Below are positions 12,116-24,421 of a DNA stretch of 64,000 nucleotides, piece by piece. Position numbers and translations under genes: made by a program. The DNA is from Cyprinodon diabolis (Eukaryota > Chordata > Actinopteri > Cyprinodontiformes > Cyprinodontidae), in assembly GCA_030533445.1 (NCBI GenBank), contig CM060064.1:39959787-40023786 (forward strand), read 5' to 3'. The notes below the pieces were generated by a model. That model had not been told where the DNA came from. It was given only the letters and a program-made list of their open reading frames with translations, and did no database searches. Position 1 is the first letter of the stretch. Each line of letters starts with the position of its first letter.

Positions 12116-15061
12116 TATTAAAAAATTAACATTTCAAAACACATGTCACATCAAGTCACTTTACAGAGTCAATTCACCAATACAGTCACAATTTTAGTGA
12201 CCTTCGATTGGCATAACCAGTTGTCATAACTGCCAGCATGCATAACAATCTTAATTCATTTAACTTATTCCTTAGCCAGCAGTTTCAGGTACAATTTGAT
12301 GTTGCGCTGCAGGTCCAGCAGGTTCTGCAACAGCTTATTTTCCACTGCCATTGGAATGTTTAACTTTGAACTCTAAACTGGTATCTGCATCACAGTGCGC
12401 ACATTATTTTGCACTACCAAACGCTGAACTTTTATAATCCTTTAAATAGGACACAACTCAATGTTCTACTGCATTTTGCACCATATTTATTTTGCATTTT
12501 TTTTCTCCTACATTGTTTGCTTTCTGATAAGTGCTGCACTTTATAAATTGTAATAAATCAAAAAGGAAGGTCGTAATGAAGTATGTGAAGAAAGCAGGAT
12601 ACATGAAATGTTAGAAAGGAGAAGTGAAATATATAAATTAATACAAGAGGAAAGAGGGAGACAGTGAAAATGGAAACTTACAAGAAAGTGTAGAATTGTT
12701 GAAAGAAGGACACAAAGACAGAAGAAAGGCCAGAGGTATACAATTTAGAAAAGAAGGGTAAAGGAAGAAAGAGAGGGTGAAACAAGAACATACAAGGAGA
12801 ATGGAAGAAAGAATACATGATGTGAAGTGAAGCAAAAAATAAATAAATCTACATTTTGACAATAAGATATAAAGTCTCTAAACAAATTTTTTTTTCGATT
12901 CTCATTTCCTTTTCTATACTTTTTCAAACCCAAAAAATACACAAGTCAGTTTATTTACTTTTGCTGACTTTGCTAATCTAAGAAGGTCTGGATAAACTTG
13001 AAGTACATTTTCAAGGTAATTGGAGGAAAGCAGTTTTAGCTTGCAGAATATCAATATCTTTACATATGACGCAAAACTTCTGCACACAATTTGTTCCCAA
13101 TGTGATATAAAGTTACATTTAATAAAAAATATTGTAACATAATTTATATTTCAAAGTGCTGCAAAGACTGATGTTTGATGCAGACATTATTCATTTCTTT
13201 TTGATTCTTGCATCGCTATTCCAAATCAGCAAAAAGAGGCATAAAATGTCATTTTATTTTCTAAAATAATTTCATACAGTAAGCTCCCAGTTAGAGTTTA
13301 TCAGTGTACAGGATTGGCAAAATAACCTTATAACTCCGAATTACAACTTAGATCTCAGCGTGTCCTGTGCATACACTTGCAGCAAGGAAAAGAGCAGACC
13401 GCTGCCACCGAGGTGTGATAGGTGCTGGTACTGCCACGTTTGGGTGCCCGTGCAACAGTATTTAAAGGCTGCCATCCTTCTGTTCACAGAGCATCTGAAG
13501 AAGGCAAACTGCACTGTTGCTCACACTCCCCAATCCCGTTGTTGTCATTGGCCAGCAGCCACCAGTAGTGCGCCAACTGAGTTAACAGACACTTCCGCTC
13601 AGCACATAAGGAACCATCTGTTTTAAAGAGCCAGAAAGAAACAAATAAAGAGCCTCCCCCCCTTTTTTTTTCACTCGCCCTGTTTTTCTCTCCCCCACTT
13701 ACTCTTTGTACCACAGGTCTTCAATATAGTGCTCCACTATTATCTTTCACCTTACTTGCCATCATTTGTAATCTACAGCTAGCAAGCAAAATTACTGCTG
13801 TGACTACACTCAATCTCTACTAGGCTTTATTGGCCTTTCAAATTGAGACAAAATGGAAAAGTAACCAATTTCTCATTTCAGAAAACTATTTTATTTCATC
13901 AGTTTCCCTGGTAAATAATAAACCTGTTGATTTGTTTTCTGCTCTGACTACCAGCTCATAATGCTTCATCAAAAGTGGCAATGCAGCAGTCATTACAGAG
14001 ACAGACAACTCATTTGTGATTTATTGGATATTAGCAAGGTCAGCGTCATATTGGACCCTGATGTTTGTGACATCTTGAAAACCATGCATGTGTGTTCTGT
14101 CTTGGCTGCACCAGGCTCCTCAGACATGCCAGCTTGTAGCTAAATAAATATTGGCTGAGGGATATTTAAAAAAACATATTGTCCTGGCTCAGCACTCACT
14201 CTCCCTGCTCTTTGTTTGCCAAAACAAGGCACCAGGGGTTCAGACTGGATCTCTTCTCACATGAACAGTTTGGTAATGGTCAGCTTGCTGCTGCAGCCTG
14301 ACCCTGCAGCCTTTGTGTCTGTGCTCCAAGGGCTCCAAGCCTACTGCATTTCCTCGGCTTTTTGCAGGGAATCCTGGAAGTGAGCCATTTGTGCTATCAC
14401 ACTACGCCTTTGTTTCCCAAGAAGCTTAGGGGAAGAAGGGTGCGTTTGTTTTGTGTGTTTTGCAGGTCTTGCGATAACCAAAAATATCTTTGAGGCTCCT
14501 ATTTATGACTTGTTTTTAAACTAATCCCTAAGTATGAATGCTTACCACAAAAGAGTTGTTTATTCCTTCTGGATAAAACATTTTTAGAACTCATTTTTTA
14601 TATTGCTGGTTTTTTAATGCGATTTGAAGCAAAAACTCAATGTTTCTTTGTACAATTAGCAATATGATAATGTGTTCTAAGTGTATGCAAGAGCTTTCCA
14701 TTTGGAAATGATTTTTGTTGTCCTTGCATGAAAATATTAACACTTAACAAGATACCTTAATTTCATGGGAAAATTTTGGAAATTCTCAGTTTAAAGCAAA
14801 AACAAAATTATTCCAATATTTTACCAAAGGCACACGAAAGTTTGAGAAATGTCAGCATGGAACACAGCTGCTGACAGGTGTGCAGCTGACATGCAGCTTA
14901 CTGTGACAGTTTCCTCGTTTCTACCAGAGCCAGCAGATGATCCTCCCTCATACCCATCCTGACTCTCAAAGACATTTCCTAAATGCAATTTTCCTCTTTT
15001 CATTTTTAACTGGCTCATTTCAGTTTTTGTCCGCACTAAAAATGAGCAATGTTTCAATGGA
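12116..15061. other. No gene seen; intergenic
   Basis: AT-rich non-coding DNA. A purine-rich stretch lies at 12560-12850. A GC-richer, non-repetitive block lies at about 14180-14420 and is a possible conserved element. The open frame at 13360-13626 shows no domain and no exon signals. Confidence 0.45.
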
Positions 15062-15240
15062 ATTTACTCTCTGCATGTAACCCACCCCCTTGGGGAGCAG
15101 TGCTGCCCAGCAGGCTGCAATTGTGCAATGTGGAGGTTAAGGTTCTTGCTCAGGGACCCAGAGTGGCAGTCTGTGGCAGTAAGGCTTGAACTCAGAACCT
15201 CTGGGATCCAAATTCAATGCCAAAACCACCGGGATACTTG
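15062..15240. repeat. Interspersed repeat, same family as 59937-60115
   Basis: It contains ccccttggggagcagtgctg, ttcttgctcagggacccaga and aggcttgaactcagaacctc. The copy at 59937-60115 has the matching phrases catccccttggggagcactg and gctcagggaccaagagtg. This is a LINE-tail type sequence common in fish, of uncertain clade. Confidence 0.5.
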
Positions 15241-16050
15241 TGTGTCAATAGCACACAAACACACAATGAGACAAATATGAGTGTCGCTTTCAATTGTAAA
15301 CTGGGCAAGAGAAGGTAGATAAAATGTCCAGATCTCTTAATGAAGGAAATAATAAATTTATAGCAGTCTTAAAGTAGGATATATTAACTACAGTACTTAA
15401 GGAGAAATGTCAAATAAACAGTGAACAACTAGTGGGTTTTAAATGTTGATGCAGTTGCGTTAGGATGCTAAAACAGGCGTTACGGTGTTACTGATTGGTT
15501 TATATTGTGTGGTGCCTTCTGCATTAGGTTAGATTTAGGCACGAAGGACTGATGGATTAATCTGGGAGTGGTTATCTCGGTCGGTCAATCTGAGTTTTTG
15601 CTACAAAAAAAAGTAAAAAAGTTGTAATGAATGTCAGAACAGAACAGGCAGGCTCAGAGGTCGAGAGGCAGAACAGGTCAGGATCAAGTAGTGAGGAAAT
15701 ATGTGTGAGAAATATCATGTGTGGTGTAGTGCATGAAAATGGGTCAAATTGCATGACTGTCACACTCAATGCATGAACCTGGGCAGCCCTGCATTCAAGA
15801 CTGATCCAAAACTAGTCAGTTAGTGCTGTTGTAGTATAATGGTTTAATGTGGGACATAAAGCTATGATGAAGCTGTGGTGCTGAGACTACTGTCAAACCT
15901 AAATAAACATCGCAGCACAGGAGGACGTACGTATGTTTAACTGTTATGATCCAATTTGATTAGCCAGAATCCAAAACTTCATCTTTGAAAGTGGGAAAGG
16001 TAGCGTTACAAGCCTAAGTTGGGGCTTCTCATTGTGTCTGCTGCTATGTA
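15241..16050. other. No gene seen
   Basis: Non-coding DNA of mixed composition with no identifiable repeat ends. Confidence 0.4.
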
Positions 16051-16150
16051 TTAGCCTGTAATATCTGAAACCATATCTGATCTAATATCTGATCCCCCCC
16101 TTTAACAACCGATCCTCAGAATCAGACAGGTTTCAGATATTACAGGCTAA
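16051..16150. repeat. 100-bp element with perfect 22-bp inverted ends
   Basis: The left arm is 16051-16072 (ttagcctgtaatatctgaaa, then cc) and the right arm is 16129-16150, an exact reverse complement with a 56-base spacer containing a C-run and atatctgatc repeats. It could be a very short MITE or a stable hairpin. No target duplication was found. Confidence 0.75.
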
Positions 16151-16345
16151 CGATGGAACCAAACGACCCATTCATCGGTTACCATTTGCATGTTTCCAAG
16201 CGATACAAGGCTTTGTCTATATAAGACTCAAACTCACTGCGGATCCAGACATTTGAATTGAGAAAACTTCCTGGAGAGGTGGCGAAACGTCTTCAAATCT
16301 TGGAAACCAAGTCCAGTGGATATTTTTTTGAACTTTTACGGAATT
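16151..16345 (+). repeat. Retroelement remnant, possibly Penelope-like
   Basis: The phrases cttcctggagaggtggcgaa, acgtcttcaaatcttggaaa and ccaagtccagtggatatttt are of a type I associate with the end of Penelope-like or Rex-type retroelements in fish. A TATA-like tctatataagactc precedes them. Family assignment is from memory only. Confidence 0.35.
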
Positions 16346-19300
16346 TAGTATATAATCTGTGTATACAAAGTGACAAAGTTTGTCTAAGCTAGGTCTAAAG
16401 ATTTCAATGATTATGTCTGCCATGACTTGTAATCATGGCAGTCACTTCCTCAAGTCATTAATAATAAAGGTATTTCTGGCAACATTTACAGGATTTTTAC
16501 ATGCTGCTCTTCCATCACTAATTACTAACACTTTTTTATTACATGGTCAAACACCTGCGCTTTGTTTAGACTGCAAAACATCCTGTTTGTCTATGTTAAG
16601 TTCATTGCCCACCCAACACTGGAACTGGGTTTTCATTGCATTACTTCAGAAATGTTCTAGATATAATAAAACCACGACACAAGAAGATGACTCTCTGAGC
16701 TCAGCTGCAAGACATTCAAATTCCTATATAATGAAAAATCAAATTTTTGATCTTTAAATTAGTTATAACACCATTCCTATATCAAAGTCATGCCCAACAT
16801 TGTGGTTTGACTCTTGCACATTTGAGTATTTCTAATGAATTCTACATTCCGAGTAGTGGCCCCTCCTTGCACTGGAAAAAGAGTTGTCATCACTGTTTCA
16901 TGGATAAGATGTAGATTAATTACCCCCTCCAAAAACGACCTACCTTGACCACACTGCACTTTCCCAGTAAACAACATAGCCTTTTTCTTTGATCAGCGAG
17001 TGGTGATGTGAGGCAGAGCACCATCATTTTGCTCAAAGTTGAGACAAGTTAAGACAAAATCTGTGCCAGACGTTGAATGATAGAGTACATAATCAAAAAA
17101 ATATATCACCACAACTCATCTTGTATCTCCTATTGCTGCCTTTGATTGAGGTTGTCACTGTGTTGAAAAGTGATGATTAATTAACTATGAACTTCTTTTA
17201 TATTTCTTTTCTTTATTGAGTAATAAGCTTGGGGCGTTGCACATATCTTTGGTATCACCTCCCATCTTGACAGACTTCTCATCATGAAATGGTAACAAAA
17301 CACATGTATAGTTTTTCTAGCTTAAAAACCCTTGATTATTTGTGCCCCCGTTTAGCACCTGAACTACTTTTAACCAAGTACATTACCGGCCTAAGCAGGA
17401 GATTTAATGAGATTTGGTAGGGATATTTTTACATCTCAGCTTCAGACTGAACTTCATGTCCAATAACCTGAACTATTCCTTGAAGTCTTACCTTATAACA
17501 TGTAAAAGTCTTGAAAGATATGTAAAATTAAGGCCTACCTCATTATCTCTTGCACACATACTACACTTTTATAAGCAGTTCAGATAATTTTTAGAATTTT
17601 TTTACTGAAAAACATCTTGAAAATACCCTTTTTATTTGACCCATTATGACTAAAACATTGTTAGATGAGCAGATTGACACATCAGTGTTACATTTTCCCT
17701 TAATTTACTTCAGGTGAGAAGTTCCCGTGCTGTTGTGTGGATGTGATGTCAAATGGGTCCAACCTAACAAACAATCACAGCGTAATATTCCAAATGGATT
17801 TTGAATGAATGTGAATGTGAAAAAAGTGTATAAAAAATAAATCTTGCAAAGTGCAAGCCTGAGCTGCGAGAACAAGCAGAGGGGTGCTGCAGTTCTGTGT
17901 ATTGGCCACAGGTGGCAGTATTATTAGAAAACCTTTTAATGCCTCTTTAAATATTGAGTATCTTTTTTTATGATACTCTACTTTTTGGATAAATAAGTTT
18001 GTATGAGTAGAGCTACAGCCCGTATTCATGTACAGGGACACAGCTAAAGAAAAATATGTATACACTTAATTTGTGTCATACATTATTTTGACAAAATACT
18101 TTGGTTACCATATGTTTTTAGCCTAAATCTATGAGCTATTTCTTGTATTTTTCTTAGTTTTTTTATTAGAACAACACAACTGTGAATATTTAGGGAATAC
18201 TATGGGTACATAATCTACATTTCTTAAAAACAGCAAATTAGTTTGTAGATATTACAGAACCTACAATTTACACCAAATACATTTTGTGACAATTTAGGAA
18301 AAGGAGTGGTATTTACTAATTCTTATTGACTAGGATAACAAATATTAGAAATTTACAATCAAAATAATTTTTTGAAATTTCAATCTTGAAAAAAAGACGG
18401 GAAACATAAGCGCTATCTAACAAAAAGCAAACATCGACACCATATTCAATCTTAACACCATTGTTGGTAGAAATCTTCAACTTCAAGGCATTTTTTTAAC
18501 TTATATTTTAGAATGGAAATCTCAGTTTAGAAAAACAACCATAAATTTAAAATACAGAAACCATAACCTTGAAAATTCATAAGCAACCAGAACATTTCTG
18601 AATAAATGAATTAATGGTTAAAACTCCCCAATCTGATGACCCTCCACATTATGTCTGGCCTAAGTTTGAGATAATTTAAACACAAATACATAATTTCACT
18701 GACTTGAAAACCTTACTTAAATGTGTAGGGAGATATATGATACGGAAAACATCACAATAAAAGAAACAATCCAGGGAAAGAATGATATGAAAAATGTCAA
18801 TGTCCATTTTAAACAAACCTGCAAAAAACGAGTGAATCCCTTTTTTTCAAAGAAATTAAGGTGTATTTTAACAGGTGCATTATTTAGTAGATTTGACATG
18901 GCTGCCACATATTCACAGAGAAATAATGAATACGCCTGTGGAAAGGAAAGCAAGAAGAAGAGAAGCTATTGCAAGTAATTAATTATTAGAGACTATTTCT
19001 AGTCTTCTTCTTAAGCCTATTTAAAGGGCATTAGGTATTATGAATGTGAGGTGGTCTAAAATTACCCTATGATATCTGTCTTCATCTACATTGGTATACT
19101 CTTCCAGGCTTCTTATTTAAACCTCTGAAATCCAGCTTCATCTGCTTTTCTTTCCCTCTTCTTTGCATTTTTCTCCTTATCCACTTCAATCCTTTAATAT
19201 AACTTAAGGAACAGCATTCTGTTTCACAAACATGAAAGGGCTGCACATAAACTCAAGTATTTGCAAAGCTGTAAGTGACAAATAAATTATGTATATATGC

Positions 19301-19830
19301 TAAAGAGAACTCATTTGGGAATTAAGTAGGATAAGTAGGGGTCCATTTTGTGCCTGTGTGGGACCCCATTGGAGCAACGTTGGCTGCATTAGGGAGAGCT
19401 AATGGGCTCTGATAGGGGGTTGAAGGGCTGGGTGGATAGGATGGGGTTGGGCCCTCATTTTCCACACCAGGTCTCTAGGCTCCCATGACAGATGGTTGGC
19501 CTCCTCTCTGGGCGGCTGTGGCTACGAGGTCTGTCGTCAGGCTGAGCTTACATCAACTGGAGAGATCAAACCAAATTGTGGAAGGTGAAGAGACGGCTTG
19601 AGTGTTTGCGTCCCAGACAACAAAACTAGTTATGGGACATTTTTTTAATGCTGCAATTGACTTGATTTGTGATTAAAAAAAAGGACAATAAATCCTTCCA
19701 AAACATTTTCCACACAGCTGATTTCAGCCTTCTTGGCTGCAGACCTCAAATCTCTAAGATGCAATCTGATTTAAGTAAAATTAGATGTTGGCGTATTTAT
19801 TTAGTTATATGTTTAAGCTAAAGACATTTA
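16346..19830. other. No gene seen; AT-rich 3' flank of etv1
   Basis: Long AT-rich non-coding DNA. The 125-codon frame at 16380-16757 has no domain or splice context. A GC-richer stretch at about 19320-19600 stands out from its surroundings and might be a conserved regulatory element. Confidence 0.45.
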
Positions 19831-20149
19831 GGAGAGAAGGTGAAACATATTCCAAAGTTTATATTTTACAAATGTATTAATCAGGAAAAGAGCAAAAATC
19901 AAATCCATAGACTGATATACCATGATGCCCTGGAGAAATGCAACAATAATGGGACAACAGTGACTTTACAACAGCTAAATGTTTCTCCAAGATTGTTTTT
20001 GGTGGCTAATGTTTTTGCAATATTGCTACCGCTAACACAGAAAAAGCTGCAAAAAATTCCAACAAGCACTGATTTTGTTCTGCATATGTCTCCTGAACAT
20101 TATTATGTCTGGACGAAAAAGCAGGGTTGTTAGAAATTATCATCTTATT

Positions 20150-20290
20150 TCATAGGAAACATTTAAGCCAGGCTGAAATCGCTTAAAACTTTTGGGAGAA
20201 TGTATTGTATACTGATGAAACCAAACTACAGACTTATGTTACAATCAAAGAAAAGTGTGACACAATTTATAGACTAGAAAGCTAAACATC
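20150..20290 (+). pseudogene. Tc1-like transposase fossil
   Basis: A short frame reads FWENVLYTDETKLQTYV, matching the region around the first catalytic Asp of Tc1-like transposases (WxxVLWTDETK-x-ELF). Upstream and downstream sequence is too decayed to follow, with many stops and no recognisable inverted ends. It is older than the copy at 10192-11460. Confidence 0.5.
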
Positions 20291-23200
20291 ATACCCATAC
20301 TAACGGCATCAATAAATGGGGTTAGTTTTTCTAAAAAGATGCTTCAGTTTTTACTAAGGTTGATGAAAATATTAACACTTCCAAATGGCAATCCATTCTG
20401 ACACAAAATATTTAGAAAGCTTAACACGAAGCCCACTCTTAATCCAAACATTCATTAAAAAATTAACAAAGAAATGACTTAATCCGTGGAAAAGAATGGC
20501 TGAGTAATATAAGAGGGATATACTAAACCTTTAAACGGGTCTAGTATAAGAGATGAGCCCTAGATGTATTTCTTATGAAAGAACCAGCAGGCAAAATATT
20601 ACCCAGACAGGAGGCAGGGGTCTAACAGAACAACAGTAAATGCTGAAGTAGAATCAAAATATGTTTCAAAAATACTAAGGTCAATGTTTTTTTTCACGCT
20701 TTGGATTCAGTAAACGATATGCTTAAAAAAAAAACAGTCCAGCTTACAAGCTAGAGGGTTTTAAAAGCTTTTAGTATTTTAATACACACCTTTTCAAATG
20801 AGTCTGAAGAATATTAAGAACATGATTTTAGTAGATTTCCAATTAAAATTAGTACAACTGAGAAAACTCTGCTTATTTGGTAATTAAAATGTAATTCTGG
20901 GCTAAATATTAGACTGCAATCAGGCATTTTTAATATGTAATATGGTATTTACATCAAACCATTACACAATCGGTGAGTTCAAAATCTTTAATGCACACAA
21001 CCTTTATCTAATGCTCCAAAAGAGACAGAAAGAGTAGGTGCATTGCAAGTTTAGTTGAATAAAGTGAATTATAGATTTTAAACTGTGTGCAGAGCTGTGT
21101 CTTATGGCTGGCACTCTGCACCCTTTAATGGGTAAAAATTGGTGCTTTTGTACCTCTCAGTACTGAACAAGGTAATATAAAAACAGTATTATAACATTTT
21201 TGTGTTATTTTTTATTTATGTGCATTGCATTTTAATATTTATTCTTCGAATGTAAAAGCATTACAGACTTTAGTATTATACTATGAGTGGTGTAACCTAA
21301 GATATCCCAAGGAACCCATTCAAAAAAGAGCTTGGCCTCAGTTCCCTGCCTCCAACGGCCCATAGAGGAGACCCAGCCTGTTAGGCAATTAGCCCGTCTA
21401 ACATTCGCCATGATCGGATTAGATGATTCCCACAGTCTAGTCTGAAGCTACTCTCAACCCAACACTCCAGAAAGTGTCCCAATATCCAATTTCACAGCTT
21501 TCTAAACCTGAATCATGGAGGCTATTTATTACTGTCACTGTCTTAGTGTTGAAAAGTATGGAGTTGGATTTTCTGTCTATAAAACTATTTTGATAGTAAG
21601 ATCAATAAAATAAAGGGTAAGAGTTAGAATATTAGGCACTGCTATCTTTAAAATACTCCATAACCCTGGAAGATTTATATGTAAATTATTTTTTTTTCAT
21701 GATAGAGAGTGAGCTAGTCCTCAAAAGGTAAGAAGATCATGTAGAAGAACCCTAACTTTTCAATTTTAATCTGTTTTATGATTTTCTACCATATCTTTAT
21801 ACTTCAGCACTGCCTGATGATTCTCTGTCAGATCCAAGCTAAGGCTCTGCAAAATGTTAAGATAATGTCCGATCGGAAGAAACATTTCTGCAATATTTAA
21901 ATCTCACTTTAAATGTAATATTTTTGGGCTTAACGGCAGTTAAACTGTTCAGCAGTTTCTGCAATACTTTTTAAGAGAAAGCTGGCCTGGGCCTGCTTTA
22001 TAAGGCATGGCACAATGTTTCCGCCCTGAAATAGTAAAGAAGGAAAATGTTGACTTTTATCTAGAAAATGTATGAAAAAAAACAAATAAATGTCAGAAAG
22101 ATTTTCATAACAGAGGTAAATTTTGTCAAATTTCCCCCAAATAGATCCTTGTAGATTATAAAAACCATTCACCTCGCCATCTGGAGCAGGAGCAGTAATA
22201 GGAGCCTCCATTATCAAAGCTTTATAATTTCCCTGCTTTTTCCTGCTGGAACCAATGTTGTTCCTCTGAGTTACCTTTGAATGATTTATGCTCACTGGGC
22301 CGGCCACTGATAAACCCCAGCAACACAGATAGAAACACACTTAGGGCTCTTTGGTGAGTAAACACGCTGCTTAAAAAGGCGACTTGTTTTAAACAGCCAA
22401 ACACATTTGCTGCAACAGGGGCCATTGGTGTCATTTTGCTTGTCAAACACTGTGGTGTCACAGCCAATCAGGGAACACAGTGGCCAACTCAAGCCATTTA
22501 ACCCAAGCAAACAGAGTGTGTCACAAAGCAAGAGGATGACTTAGGAGCCTGAGCAAACACTGGCGAGAGCCATCGGGCACGAATCAAGGCGGCCTGGCGG
22601 AGGACAAGTCACTCTCGTAATGGGTTTGTGATGACTCAAGAATCGAGTGGCCATCTGTTTGCTACAGTGGGGGAGGACCATAATTCACAGTTACAGATAC
22701 ACAGAATATTAGCTGGTAGTGCAGCAGAGGAGGGATGGTTTGGCTGGTGGCACAGGATGTAAAACATATGTCCATAAATGGTAAATATGTTGAAGGATGA
22801 GGCCCCGGTTCCCTGAGCAGGGGCCAGATAACAGGATTTGCATGGTGATTTTCGGACTCAGCCACAGAGCGCCTTTAAAAGGTGTAAGACAAGTAATCCT
22901 GCGAGTGACCTTCAGAATGTTCACCACACAGACGTGAAAGGGGCTGCAGATCTGTCGTCCCATCAGCAGCTCACACGGCTTGGGTGGAAAACCAACCACA
23001 TATTTAAAGCACCGAGATATTTGCATTAAATTTCAATGATGGGCATTTGAATACATACCACAGTCATTTGTGTGTAGTCCGAAACGGTGAAGCTCATTTA
23101 AACATCAGATGTCAAACCACAGGCAAGCCTCTGAGGAAAACAGTGAAAGATCCACCCGTAAACGCCTGTAAACCTAAACTTCTGATTTATCATTTTACTA

Positions 23201-23740
23201 ACAAAAAAATCATAAAAAACAAACAAAAAAAAAAACCTACAAGTCTTATTAATTTGGACAGCTGGATGGTTCACTTGCTATATTTAAAAACATTATAAGG
23301 CTAAAAATAGGGTAAAAAAAAGACAAAAGACAGAGACCTTTGTAGGGAAGGTTGAATAAAAAATTATGCAATGTAATACAGTTTTTGAACTATACAAAGA
23401 AAAGTAGATCAGATAAATCCTTTTATATATATATAGTTTTTTTATTCAGTTAAGGGCTTTTATAAAATACTGTACTTTGTGGAAAACCTGTTGAGAGCTT
23501 TGCAGTAGTGTAGATACTGTTGAAATATTTGATAATAGCTGATTACATGTAAGTTAACAATGTTACTGTTAATAATTAGATTTAATAAATCGTAAAGCTT
23601 GTTTATGCTCATCGAAAAAAAAAAACATTAACTAACATGAAATTTTGGAAATCTTTTTTATATAGAAAACACTACCAAAAAAAAAAAATTCATATTTAAA
23701 GATTTTTTACAAAATTTCAGTGATCCATCTTCTTCCTTTT
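20291..23740. other. No gene seen; two candidate conserved non-coding stretches
   Basis: Non-coding 3' flank of etv1. Two GC-richer, repeat-free stretches stand out: 21290-21500 (with aggcaattagcccgtctaac and gatcggattagatgattccc, rich in homeodomain-like TAAT/GATTA cores) and 22220-23040. Sequence alone cannot show whether they are conserved. Confidence 0.4.
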
Positions 23741-24421
23741 GTACGGAGCCCCTCTGATGACATGGTCCAAAAAATTTTTTAATTGTGGCCACGAAGTAGT
23801 ATTTCGTGGCCACGCAATAAGTATAACGTGCGCACGAAATACTATTTCGTGGCCACGCAATAAGTTAAACGTGCGCATGAAATACTATTTCGTGGCCACG
23901 CAATAAGTTTAACATGCGCACGAAATACTATTTCGTGGCCACGCAATAAGTTTAACGTGCGCACGAAATACTTATTAATAATATTAATATCATTCCTGGA
24001 CAACTGGGTAAGCAAATCGAGCGCGCCTTCTCTAAGGTCTAAGGCGCGCTCGATTTGCTTACCCAGTCGGTCTCCGCCAGTCACGTGACATTTGTTGCTA
24101 AGATGCCATTTTAGGTGGAAAAGGCATAGTGTAAACAACCGCAGCATAGCTAAACGAAGGACTAAAGGCCCGTTTACATAGCAGCCTGTCCAAGATAAGT
24201 CATTACAATTAACATAAGCCTGAAAACAGGGGCGGATTATTGATATTAATAATAAGTATTTCGTGCACACGTTAAACTTATTGCGTGGCCACGAAGTAGT
24301 ATTTCGCGCGCACGTTATACTTATTGCGTGGCCGCGAAATACTACTTCGTGCGCACGAAATACTACTTCGTGGCCACAATTAAACATTTTTTTTGTCCAT
24401 GTCATCAGAGGGGCTCCGTAC
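23741..24421. mobile_element. 681-bp foldback element built of 43-bp tandem units
   Basis: The ends are gtacggagcccctctgatga and its reverse complement at 24402-24421, with tttt on both outer sides. The left half holds a 43-bp tandem array: units start cgtggccacgcaataag at 23805, 23848, 23891 and 23934. The right half holds the same units in inverted order (about 24240-24380). The centre has a perfect 27-bp inverted pair (24003-24029 and 24041-24067). No transposase is encoded; the 187-codon frame across the right half is only the repeat read in one frame. The family is unknown to me. Confidence 0.85.
24003..24067. repeat. Perfect 27-bp hairpin at the centre of the foldback
   Basis: The arms actgggtaagcaaatcgagc... 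(24003-24029) and ...gctcgatttgcttacccagt (24041-24067) pair perfectly around an 11-base loop. They are CG-rich (gcgcgc) compared with the AT-rich flanks. Confidence 0.9.

Noticed and set aside
12638..12942. Phe/Leu/Ser-rich frames resembling membrane proteins
   Set aside because: They come from a purine-rich strand read backwards; no start context or homology.
13360..13714. Cys-rich open frame suggesting a small zinc-binding protein
   Set aside because: Cys spacing fits no known finger and the overlapping minus-strand frame is equally open.
16380..16757. 125-codon open frame
   Set aside because: No recognisable domain, no splice or promoter context, composition like the flanking non-coding DNA.
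23842..24405. 187-codon open frame, the longest in the window
   Set aside because: It lies wholly in the foldback and encodes its tandem units (ARNTTSWPRNK-like repeats); no domain, and frame openness follows from the 43-bp unit lacking stops in that frame.
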